From CAZOKZ01 sp964580585 (GTDB taxonomy: Bacteria; Sumerlaeota; Sumerlaeia; SLMS01; JAHLLQ01), in assembly GCA_964580585.1 (NCBI GenBank), contig CAZOKZ010000005.1:55859-119858 (forward strand): DNA of 64,000 nucleotides, read 5' to 3'. The notes under the pieces were generated by a model, which made no database searches, was not told the DNA's origin, and saw nothing but the letters and a program-made list of their open reading frames with translations. Each line of letters begins with the position of its first letter. Positions within the stretch are counted from its first letter, which is position 1. This document shows, one piece after another, positions 25,352 through 33,286 of this stretch. A program made the position numbers and the translations under genes.

Positions 25352-27028
25352 TTACGCCGTTGGCGGATATTGTTTCGCTTTTTTCTGATAATTTACTATA
25401 TCCCGAATCATGCGTACCGCGCCAAGGGGTTTGTGGCCTCGCCGACGATTTGCTTCTCCAATCTCGAATAGAATTCGGAACTGACGAAACAGGGCTCTGT
25501 AGGCTTGTTTCAACGTCACGCGAGCGTCCCAGATGTGCGTCGATTCCGCCGACGCGCCGTTGACCTCGATGATTTTGAAATCCTCGCCTTTCAGAAACGT
25601 TTCGAGGTTATGGAACCGAATATCGAAACGACCGAAATAGAAATCTGGCATCGAAACGGAAATCTCATGGATTCTTGACAGGAGAGCGGGAGTTACCTGG
25701 TCCGTGCCGTCTTTAAAGATGGTTCCCTGGCAATGGTTGCCCGAGAAAACAAGGCGAAACTCTTCTCCGGCAGGCAGGACGTGATCCAGCTTACGCCGGT
25801 GGCGCTTGAAGTACACCTCGGCAAGGTACTGAGCACGTTCGTCGGCGAGAATCAGTTGGCGTAGAGTGGATTTGCCGTCGCCAATCACCACGGGAAAGTA
25901 CTTCAGTGTGAGCGAAGGAATGTGTCCGAGGTTTTTACCCGGACGGCGATAGTACATTACACCCGCTTCAAATCGAAAGTCGGCCAGTTCCTGCAGCACG
26001 AGTCGCTCACCCAGCGGGAATTTTTCGATATAGGCGCGTAACTCGGCTTCCGTACGCACGGGACGCACACCCGCGCCGCGCTGACCCACGTCGGGTTTAG
26101 CTACGAGCGGAAACGAGAGTTTTTCTTTCTCCAGTATTTTCAGAACATGTTGCTGGAATACTTCCAGTTTCCGACGCCGATGCGGCAGCTTCACGGTGGT
26201 GAAGCGCGCGACCCAGTGTCGTTGATCTTTGCCGACTAGAGATAAAATTTGCGATTTGGATTCATGCACCATGCCACCGGAATAAATGGACGGATTCGAG
26301 ATCGTCGGTAACGTCAGGCTGCGGAACCGCGCTGCCAGAAAAGCGTAATAAAATCCCACGGGAATGTAAAAGATGTAGGGAGGCCAAAACTCGAAACGCG
26401 AAACCACTGGGGGACGTTCGGCGCGCTCTTCGGCCAGCTCGTTTTTTTTGCGCCGACGAGCAGCACCCCATTGCCATAATATCAACAATGTTACGACGCC
26501 GATCATGATCGGCCATTTCATGTGTGCAAGGTAACTGGTGACCAACTCGCCCAGTTTGATCGACAAGCCCATCAGTAAAAATGTCCAGGCAAGCGATGCT
26601 CCAAGCGCAGTGAGAAGGAATTTCACTGGGTGCGCGGCGAAGATTCCCGCTCCGGCATACATGGGAATGCGTGTGCCAGGAATGAAACGCGACGCGATGA
26701 TTCCCTTGATCATATTGTCTTCAAAAACAACGCGGGTTCGCTCGAGGCTCTTGCGTGAAACGAACCCCCAATCGGCGATGCGTTCGCCCACCAAGCGACC
26801 GATGGCGTAAAGACCCAAATCCCCGACAGTGATCCCGAGCGATACGCCCAGGTAGGCGGTCCAGAACCCCATCTTGCCATCGGCCACGAGCAATCCGCAC
26901 GCGATCGAGGTTGGATCCTCGAGAATCAGCGTGCAAAATCCCGCTAGAAACGCTTGGTGGGTGGGAGAGCCGGATAAAAGGACCGTTGTGTCATTCAGCC
27001 ACGCGATCAAGGAGTGGGACAAACTCAT
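25352..27028 (-). CDS. DedA membrane protein fused to an ATP-grasp ligase
   Basis: A 558-residue fusion. Residues about 1-215 are a DedA/SNARE-associated domain: acidic EDPTSIACG early, a glycine-rich TM segment with GDLGLYAIGR, and the signature RFIPGTRIPMYAGAG, with three to five membrane segments. A basic linker (ARRRKKNE) leads to a second hydrophobic stretch (YIFYIPVGFYYAFLAARF). From about 310 the protein is an ATP-grasp: FPLVAKPDVGQRGAGVR (ATP loop), VLQELADF, and metal-binding residues in FGRFDIRFHN and KIIEVNGASAE. DedA proteins move lipid carriers or phospholipids across the membrane; ATP-grasp enzymes join carboxylates to amines. In this operon it may modify or flip an aminolipid. 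The start overlaps the upstream stop by 4 nt. Confidence 0.88.
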   Translation of the reverse strand: MSLSHSLIAWLNDTTVLLSGSPTHQAFLAGFCTLILEDPTSIACGLLVADGKMGFWTAYLGVSLGITVGDLGLYAIGRLVGERIADWGFVSRKSLERTRVVFEDNMIKGIIASRFIPGTRIPMYAGAGIFAAHPVKFLLTALGASLAWTFLLMGLSIKLGELVTSYLAHMKWPIMIGVVTLLILWQWGAARRRKKNELAEERAERPPVVSRFEFWPPYIFYIPVGFYYAFLAARFRSLTLPTISNPSIYSGGMVHESKSQILSLVGKDQRHWVARFTTVKLPHRRRKLEVFQQHVLKILEKEKLSFPLVAKPDVGQRGAGVRPVRTEAELRAYIEKFPLGERLVLQELADFRFEAGVMYYRRPGKNLGHIPSLTLKYFPVVIGDGKSTLRQLILADERAQYLAEVYFKRHRRKLDHVLPAGEEFRLVFSGNHCQGTIFKDGTDQVTPALLSRIHEISVSMPDFYFGRFDIRFHNLETFLKGEDFKIIEVNGASAESTHIWDARVTLKQAYRALFRQFRILFEIGEANRRRGHKPLGAVRMIRDIVNYQKKAKQYPPTA

Positions 27029-27813
27029 GCGTTAGGCGACCTCGACAAGTCGCCGCTCGCCATGGCGCGTTTCAGGCGCAATTGCGGATCGGTGGGAATC
27101 GCCCCGTGGATGGGCCAATAACGCATTTCGATCGCATGGTTCGTCAGGTGGATTTCGATCTGCGTGATGCTCCGTGTGCAAGTCGTTTCGCGTTCCATCA
27201 CGGGTGTCCACTCTTTGTAATCGTTGATCTGGAGCGCATTGATCGCGGGCAGTTCTCCGATGAAAGACGAACCGCTGGCGCGCCATTTTTCATAAGCTTC
27301 CTGGCGCCATGGCAGGACTTCGCCCTGGTTCCAAGACGACGAGCTGATCATAAACCAAATGTTTTCAATGGACTTCTTGATGTAAATTTTTTCCTCGTCG
27401 TTCCAGGTAAACTGAATGCCGCCGTCCGGTCCGACCAAAATCAGACGAAAACCGGCGTATGGTTTTGGGTTGAACTGTTTTTCCAACCAGTCGGCGGCTT
27501 CATGTACCGTGCGACATTTGGCGAGAACCTTGGGGATGATGCCACCGCGACTGGGGGCGCCTTCTTTGGGCTGCGGGGGTGGCGCATCCTCGTCTTCGGG
27601 ATATTGGTTTAGCAAACAAGCGGCCAAACCGTATTCATTGACGCCAACCCAAGTGCCGCTGGCTTTGCCGTCCAGCGGCGCCATCCAGGCGATGGGATCA
27701 TTTTCGGGTTCAAAGACCTGGGGAGGAATTTCCGGCGCGCGCGTGCGCATTTCGTCCCGATTCATGGTCATCAGGATTCGGTTGGAGTCACGCAATACAG
27801 TCAGAGTACACAT
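27025..27813 (-). CDS. TANGO2/NRDE family protein
   Basis: A 262-residue NRDE-domain protein, homologous to human TANGO2. It starts MCTLTVLRDSNRILMTMNRD with Cys2 exposed after Met removal, as in Ntn-hydrolase-like folds, and contains the name-giving NRDE, GTWVGVNEYGLAACLLN and a C-terminal RDTxC-like ERETTCTRSITQIEI. The activity of the family is unsettled (roles in haem or acyl-CoA/lipid handling have been proposed). It is the first gene of the four-gene lipid operon and is translationally coupled to the DedA/ATP-grasp gene by an ATGA overlap. Confidence 0.88.
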   Translation of the reverse strand: MCTLTVLRDSNRILMTMNRDEMRTRAPEIPPQVFEPENDPIAWMAPLDGKASGTWVGVNEYGLAACLLNQYPEDEDAPPPQPKEGAPSRGGIIPKVLAKCRTVHEAADWLEKQFNPKPYAGFRLILVGPDGGIQFTWNDEEKIYIKKSIENIWFMISSSSWNQGEVLPWRQEAYEKWRASGSSFIGELPAINALQINDYKEWTPVMERETTCTRSITQIEIHLTNHAIEMRYWPIHGAIPTDPQLRLKRAMASGDLSRSPNA

Positions 27814-28203
27814 AATGGTAGGAAACGATTCAAAATGATGATGAACATGCCAGTGTCAGGCAGTGCGCCACGGAAAGCAACAACAGTTGACAACCCGCCG
27901 GTGGGAATCGGCAAGCGAGAAGGATGATTGTAAGGTAAAAGGCAGAAAGGAAAAGGTAAAATTATTTCCGGTTTCGGGAATTTTAAGGCCTCAAAATCAC
28001 CTTCTTCCAGATTCTGCCTTTTATCCTTCCAAATTGTCACTTCAACTTTGATGAACAAGTATTAAATAGCCATTTCCTCCCTTGATCCCCCTGGATGCGT
28101 TCAGGTTTAATTCCTCTTTACGATGGCTCGAGCGCCAAATGCCTGCGTTGGTGCCGAAAATCTCGTTCCCCCCCAGCCCTTTTGAAATCGGAGCCTCCCG
28201 TAC
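27814..28203. other. Divergent promoter region with a short inverted repeat pair
   Basis: This 390-bp gap between the TANGO2-type gene (-) and gyrA (+) has no credible gene. It contains TAAAAGGCAGAA at 27936-27947 and its exact inverse at 28012-28023, with related AGGTAAA words around them, enclosing about 64 bp of non-coding sequence. The promoters of both neighbours should lie here but no hexamer pair stands out. Confidence 0.5.
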
Positions 28204-30798
28204 ATGCAAGACGCACGCGAGCAAATTATTCCTATCAGTATCGAAGATGAAATGCGCACGTCCTACCTGGACTATGCGATGTCCGTGATTGTGGGGCGCG
28301 CTCTCCCCGACGTTCGCGACGGCCTGAAACCCGTTCACCGGCGTATTTTGTTCGTCATGTACACAGGCGGCTATCGCGCCAATCGTGCGCACAATAAATC
28401 GGCCAAAATCGTCGGTGAAGTGATGGGTAAATTCCACCCGCACGGCGACATCGCCATTTATGATACGTTGGTGCGTCTGGCCCAGGACTGGAACATGCGC
28501 TACCCGTTGGTCGATGGCCAGGGTAACTTTGGTTCGGTGGATGGCGATCCCGCCGCCGCGATGCGTTATACCGAGTCACGCTTGTTGCCGATTGGCGAAT
28601 CGCTGCTGACCGACATCGACAAAAACACCGTGGATTTCATGCCGAATTACGACGGCAAGGAACTCGAACCGACGGTATTGCCGTCCTCGATTCCGAACAT
28701 GTTGGTCAACGGAGGCGCCGGTATCGCCGTTGGTATGGCGACGAACATCCCGACGCATAACTTGACCGAAGTGATCAACGCGCTGATCATGATGATCGAC
28801 AGACCGCGTGCGACGCTCGAAGAAATCATGGAGCACATCCCCGGCCCGGATTTCCCGACCGGTGGTTATATTCTTGGCAACAAGGGCATCATTCAAGCGT
28901 ACAAAACGGGCCGCGGCAAGGTTGTGATGCGCGCTCGTGTATGCACCGAGCAGCTTAAGGGCGGCAAGGAAGCCATCATCGTTACCGAAATTCCTTTCCA
29001 GGTGAACAAGTCGCGCCTGATCATGGATATCGCCCAGCAGGTGAAGGACAAAAAGATTCAGGGTATCACGGAAGTGCGTGACGAATCGGATCGCGACGGG
29101 ATGCGCATCGTGATCGAGCTTCGTCGCGGCGAACCGTCCCAGGTGGTGATCAACAACCTGTACAAACGCACGCAGATGCAGACGTCGTTCGGCATTATCC
29201 TGCTGGCGATCGTGCATAACCAGCCGCGTTATCTGAGCCTGCAACGCATGTTGACGCTGTACATCGCGCACCGGCGCGAGGTGCTGCTGCGCGGCACGCG
29301 ATATGATTTGAATAAGGCGCTCGAACGCCTGCACATCGTCGAAGGCTTGCTGATCGCGCTTTCGGACATCGACGAAATCGTGCGGATCATCCGCTCGAGC
29401 CCGGATGTCGATGTTGCACGCCAACGCTTGATGGATTCGGGGCTGATTGTCTTGCTGAAGAGTAAGCCGGGCAGTCACGCGCTGGAAGCTGGCTTGTTCG
29501 ATCGCATTTCGATGCTGTCGAAACGTCAGGCAGATGCCATTTTGGAAATGCGTTTGCGTACATTGACGGCACTCGAAGTCGGTAAGTTGGCCGACGAGCG
29601 CGAGGAATTGCTCAAGACCATCGAGTACCTGGAATCGATCCTCGCCAGCGAAAAGAAACAGTACAAGGTCATCAAAGACCAGTTGCTCGATATGAAGAAG
29701 CGCTTTGGCGACGCTCGCCGCAGCGAAATGATCGCCCACGAAGGCGAAATGACCATCGAGGATCTGCTGGCCGAAGAACGCATGGTCATCACGATCAGTC
29801 ACGCGGGTTACATCAAGCGCACCGATACGGCGCTGTATCGCAAACAGAAGCGTGGCGGCAAAGGTGTGGTCGGCGCGGAAACGAAGGAAGAAGATTGGGT
29901 CGAGCATCTGTTCATTGGAACGACGCACGACTACCTGATGTTCTTCACGAACCTTGGCAAGGCGTACTGGCTGAAAGTGTACGAATTGCCGCAAGGTGGG
30001 CGCGCGACCAAGGGACGTCCGATTATCAATTTGCTCGAAGGTCTTGAAAAAGGCGAGCAAATCGAATGCGTCGTGCCGGTATCGAACTTCGATGAAGATA
30101 AATACCTCGTGTTTATGACGCGCAAAGGCCAGGTGCAGCGCAACGCGCTCTCGCATTACAGCAACCCGCGCAAGGTGGGCATCAAGGCGATCAAGATTGT
30201 CGATGGCGACGAGTTGGTGGCGGTGCGTTTGACCAACGGCGAGCAGGATTTGTTCATCGGCACGCGCAATGGTATGGCGATTCGCTTCCGTGAAACGGAT
30301 GTGCGCGCGGCGGGCCGATTCACCCAGGGCGTAGCGGGTATTAACCTCGAACAGGACGACTATGTGGTGGGCGCCGAGGTCATCCGTCCGGGCGGCACGA
30401 TCCTGACCACGTGCGAACGCGGTTTTGGCAAGCGCAGCGATGTCGAGGAGTACCGTTTGATCAAGCGCGGCGGCAAAGGCGTGATCAACGTGCGCATTAC
30501 GGAGAAAAACGGTCCTGTCGTGGGTGTCAACGAAGTCACCGACCAGGATGAATTGATTGTCATCACGGAAAAAGGCCAGACGATTCGGTGCCGCGTGAGC
30601 GATTTCCGCGTGATTGGCCGCGCCACACAGGGCGTTCGCCTCTTCAATATCCCGGAAGACGATCGCATTACCGCCGTGAGCCGCGTGGAGCCCGAGGAGG
30701 AAGATGGCGAGGTGGAAGAAGGCGGCGACGATTTGCTGGCAGGTGGCGAGGAACAAGCGCCGGAAGGCGATAACGAAGCGCCGCAAGCGGAAGAATAA
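28204..30798 (+). CDS. gyrA: DNA gyrase subunit A
   Basis: An 864-residue type IIA topoisomerase subunit. Catalytic Tyr122 (AMRYTE) is at the E. coli number. The winged-helix region reads FHPHGDIAIYD, so residue 83, Ser in quinolone-sensitive E. coli, is Ile while Asp87 is kept. The C-terminal domain has the GyrA box KQKRGGKGV, which marks gyrase rather than topoisomerase IV, and the six-blade beta-pinwheel; the tail is a long acidic run (EEEDGEVEEGGDD). gyrB is not in the window. The gene lies 12 kb from the candidate oriC, and is oriented away from it. Confidence 0.97.
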   Translation: MQDAREQIIPISIEDEMRTSYLDYAMSVIVGRALPDVRDGLKPVHRRILFVMYTGGYRANRAHNKSAKIVGEVMGKFHPHGDIAIYDTLVRLAQDWNMRYPLVDGQGNFGSVDGDPAAAMRYTESRLLPIGESLLTDIDKNTVDFMPNYDGKELEPTVLPSSIPNMLVNGGAGIAVGMATNIPTHNLTEVINALIMMIDRPRATLEEIMEHIPGPDFPTGGYILGNKGIIQAYKTGRGKVVMRARVCTEQLKGGKEAIIVTEIPFQVNKSRLIMDIAQQVKDKKIQGITEVRDESDRDGMRIVIELRRGEPSQVVINNLYKRTQMQTSFGIILLAIVHNQPRYLSLQRMLTLYIAHRREVLLRGTRYDLNKALERLHIVEGLLIALSDIDEIVRIIRSSPDVDVARQRLMDSGLIVLLKSKPGSHALEAGLFDRISMLSKRQADAILEMRLRTLTALEVGKLADEREELLKTIEYLESILASEKKQYKVIKDQLLDMKKRFGDARRSEMIAHEGEMTIEDLLAEERMVITISHAGYIKRTDTALYRKQKRGGKGVVGAETKEEDWVEHLFIGTTHDYLMFFTNLGKAYWLKVYELPQGGRATKGRPIINLLEGLEKGEQIECVVPVSNFDEDKYLVFMTRKGQVQRNALSHYSNPRKVGIKAIKIVDGDELVAVRLTNGEQDLFIGTRNGMAIRFRETDVRAAGRFTQGVAGINLEQDDYVVGAEVIRPGGTILTTCERGFGKRSDVEEYRLIKRGGKGVINVRITEKNGPVVGVNEVTDQDELIVITEKGQTIRCRVSDFRVIGRATQGVRLFNIPEDDRITAVSRVEPEEEDGEVEEGGDDLLAGGEEQAPEGDNEAPQAEE

Positions 30799-30824
30799 TT
30801 TCCGTTCGTAAGCATATTAACAAA

Positions 30825-30860
30825 CAACCCGCGAGAGACCGAATGTCTTTCGCGGGTTTG
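30825..30860. terminator. Terminator after gyrA
   Basis: AACCCGCGAgAGAC pairs with GTCTtTCGCGGGTT around the loop CGAAT; TTTGTCGTT follows on the + strand and GTTTGTT on the - strand. It lies 27 bp after the gyrA stop and 30 bp before the convergent DinB-like gene's stop, so it can serve both. Confidence 0.8.
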
Positions 30861-30889
30861 TCGTTAAGGAGTTTCGTAAACAGGATACG

Positions 30890-31378
30890 CTATTCCCAAA
30901 TCTTGGTTGAAGGCGACCATGTTCGACCCTCGCGCGCGCATGCAATTTGCCCGGAATGATGCAACGCGTGTTTGGTACGGACCGCTAACCAGGTGGCCGC
31001 CGATGTTTGGCCTTTTTCCGGATGAATCACCGTGCGCTCGAAGGCATCGTCGGGAATCGTTCGTGCATAGTATATTAACATCGAACCGGCTGCGTTGAAT
31101 AATTGGCGGCTGAGTTCCACGGGACGGTTAATATAATCGAGTTCCGCGCACCAGCGATTTTCATCCCAAACATCGACGTTCGATTCGGGTTCGGCAACGG
31201 CATGTAACACACGGCTGAGAAACGCGATTTCCGCGTCGGCCAAATGCGCCAGAATTTGCCGAATTGTCCATTTGCCCGGCGCATAGGTTTTTTCCCAATC
31301 CGAAGCGGGCGTTGCAAAATGTCCGAGCACGGTCAAATGCGCTTGCTCCAGATCCAATACCAATTGATCGCGGTCCAT
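30890..31378 (-). CDS. DinB/YfiT-like metal-dependent protein
   Basis: A 162-residue four-helix protein of the DinB_2 family. The three expected metal-binding histidines are visible: KWTIRQILAHLADAE (first His) and KHALHHSGQI (second and third). Such proteins include thiol transferases (bacillithiol or mycothiol S-transferases) and proteins of unknown role; no substrate can be named here. It ends an operon-like run after the metallophosphatase gene (21-bp gap). Confidence 0.85.
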   Translation of the reverse strand: MDRDQLVLDLEQAHLTVLGHFATPASDWEKTYAPGKWTIRQILAHLADAEIAFLSRVLHAVAEPESNVDVWDENRWCAELDYINRPVELSRQLFNAAGSMLIYYARTIPDDAFERTVIHPEKGQTSAATWLAVRTKHALHHSGQIACAREGRTWSPSTKIWE

Positions 31379-31399
31379 AGGTGGTTTCTCCGTCAGGTA

Positions 31400-33286
31400 T
31401 TATTGCCAGGCGTTTGGATTTTGTGCCGATGCCGTGCCCGTTTGATCGCTCAACGTCACGCCATCTTCTTTCAGGATGATGCTTTCCAGTTTTTGGCCCG
31501 TTTGTGAATACGCCTCAAGGTAAACGTCGTCGCCTTGAACACGGAAAAACGCATAATGCGGTTGTGTGGAATGGATGAGTAAGCTGGCGCTCCACGGCAT
31601 GTTTAGTTCCTTGTCGTACCACGGAGCCCCCGCGCCGCCCGATGTGACCTGCCAGACGGGGTGAGCGAAAAAGGCTTCCGAACCGTCGGCTTTACGATGA
31701 TGGCCGACGACGGTGTTCATATTAACCGACATGCGGCAGTATGCGTGTTCGTCTCCCGTAATATAGGCAACTGTTTTGGGTGACGACGAAATAATTTCCC
31801 ACATTTCGTTTCGATTTTCAACGACCTTGATATCCGAGTCGTCAATCACGCCGTCGCGATTCGTATCTCCACCATTATACCACATGGCGTCGCCCGTGTG
31901 ACCGCCATTTGGGAACGGCGGTTCCTGAGCGGCGAAGAATAAATGTTTAATAGCAGGGTCCGCGTCGGCGGCTGCGACTTGTTCGCGCAACCATTGCAGT
32001 TGATTGGGTAGAAAAAATCCTTCGAGGTTGCCGCCATATTCATGCGGATTGCTCGACCACCAATAATTATTGTTAATCATGAATACGCGCGCCGTTCCAT
32101 AATTAAACGAATACACGTTTTCGTTGTAGGTCGGTGAACCGTCGCCTTCCGAATCGGGACCGTTTGTTGGATTCACAAAAACGTCTGCAAAAACGGATTC
32201 CGCGCTTTCCGCTCCATCCTTATCGAAACTCAACCCCCAGGAGGAACCGTCGTTATAAGTATCGATAAGCGCTTCGTGATTTCCCATGCCTTCGTAAACA
32301 GGAATACGCGCATGCACGGGTTCGACGGCACGGCTGAAATATTGCAACTGGCTTCGGAAGTATTGAGTATTGTTGGTATAACCGCTGATCAAATCGCCCG
32401 CGAAAATAATGAAATCCGCGCCACGAAAGTAGGCGTCGCTGACCAATGAATAGAGCGACCCGCCGTTTACACCTCCATAGTTTTGCATCCCGCCGCCGAT
32501 GCCTTCGCGGCTATCGACCATCGCGGCAAATTCAAACGAATCCATTGTTGCCGTGCGAAATTGATAAGGTCGAACTTCTGTATCTCCCGCGACGATGCGA
32601 TATTCGTACTCCAACCCAGGCTTTAAATTATCGGCAGATATCTCGTGTTTTTTGCCAAAGTGAGTTGAATGGATGGACTGAAAAGTCCCGGTGGGTAATT
32701 CGCGTACTTTCAACGTCGCGGACGTATCGCGATCGGTTTCGAAGGCAACCAGCACGCTGTCGCTATTAATGTCTTCGACGTGAGGACCGTAAAGTATATT
32801 AACCGTATCGCCGAGCGTTTGTGGATTATAATATACGCGACCTTCCACAAAACGCGTGGACTTCCATGTGGGCATGAAAATCTCCGCGCGCCAGCAAATG
32901 CGCGGCTCGAACGGTGTATTGGGCAGTTTGGCAATCAGCGAACGGAAATCGACGGTAACCGTGTGCTCCGTCCCCATTTCGTATGCCTGGCCCCAATTCG
33001 CAGCGGTGCTGGTGCGATAGCGTGCATAGTCAAGCTCTTCGTCCAGCGTATTGAGTCCCAGATGTACAACCGGCGCTGGTGTAGGTTGCGACGTTTTTAA
33101 TGTAATTGTAAAAACGCCTCTTCCGGTAAACTCAATAATCGGGTCCTCGGTCAGCACACCTTGGCCTTCGGCGCGAAGGGGTAAATCGGGAGGCGTGATC
33201 GGCTGGCCGATTTTTGGCGGCGCGGCGCAGGCCACAGAAAACAAAACAAAGCTTGGTATGATTATTTGCGAAATTTGTTTAATCAT
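31400..33286 (-). CDS. Purple-acid-phosphatase-like lipoprotein
   Basis: A 628-residue exported metallophosphoesterase. The start at 33286 (MIKQISQIIIPS) gives a compact signal with lipobox FSVAC; 33304 is also possible and overlaps the upstream gene more. An N-terminal fibronectin-like domain (about 40-200, LKPGLEYEYRIVAGD at its end) is followed by the catalytic domain: AAMVDSREG, IFAGDLISGYTNN, GMGNHEA, then EHAYCRM. The first Asp-x-His motif is degenerate (VDSRE). An insert GDTNRDGVIDDSDI has the form of an EF-hand/dockerin calcium loop. It overlaps by 8 nt the GH13 gene upstream, so both are co-expressed lipoproteins. Confidence 0.82.
   Translation of the reverse strand: MIKQISQIIIPSFVLFSVACAAPPKIGQPITPPDLPLRAEGQGVLTEDPIIEFTGRGVFTITLKTSQPTPAPVVHLGLNTLDEELDYARYRTSTAANWGQAYEMGTEHTVTVDFRSLIAKLPNTPFEPRICWRAEIFMPTWKSTRFVEGRVYYNPQTLGDTVNILYGPHVEDINSDSVLVAFETDRDTSATLKVRELPTGTFQSIHSTHFGKKHEISADNLKPGLEYEYRIVAGDTEVRPYQFRTATMDSFEFAAMVDSREGIGGGMQNYGGVNGGSLYSLVSDAYFRGADFIIFAGDLISGYTNNTQYFRSQLQYFSRAVEPVHARIPVYEGMGNHEALIDTYNDGSSWGLSFDKDGAESAESVFADVFVNPTNGPDSEGDGSPTYNENVYSFNYGTARVFMINNNYWWSSNPHEYGGNLEGFFLPNQLQWLREQVAAADADPAIKHLFFAAQEPPFPNGGHTGDAMWYNGGDTNRDGVIDDSDIKVVENRNEMWEIISSSPKTVAYITGDEHAYCRMSVNMNTVVGHHRKADGSEAFFAHPVWQVTSGGAGAPWYDKELNMPWSASLLIHSTQPHYAFFRVQGDDVYLEAYSQTGQKLESIILKEDGVTLSDQTGTASAQNPNAWQ

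Noticed and set aside
28576..30786. Long open frame of 736 codons on the minus strand opposite gyrA
   Set aside because: It mirrors the codon pattern of a strongly conserved gene on the other strand, has no ribosome site, and its protein is His/Arg/Gln-rich without any family pattern.
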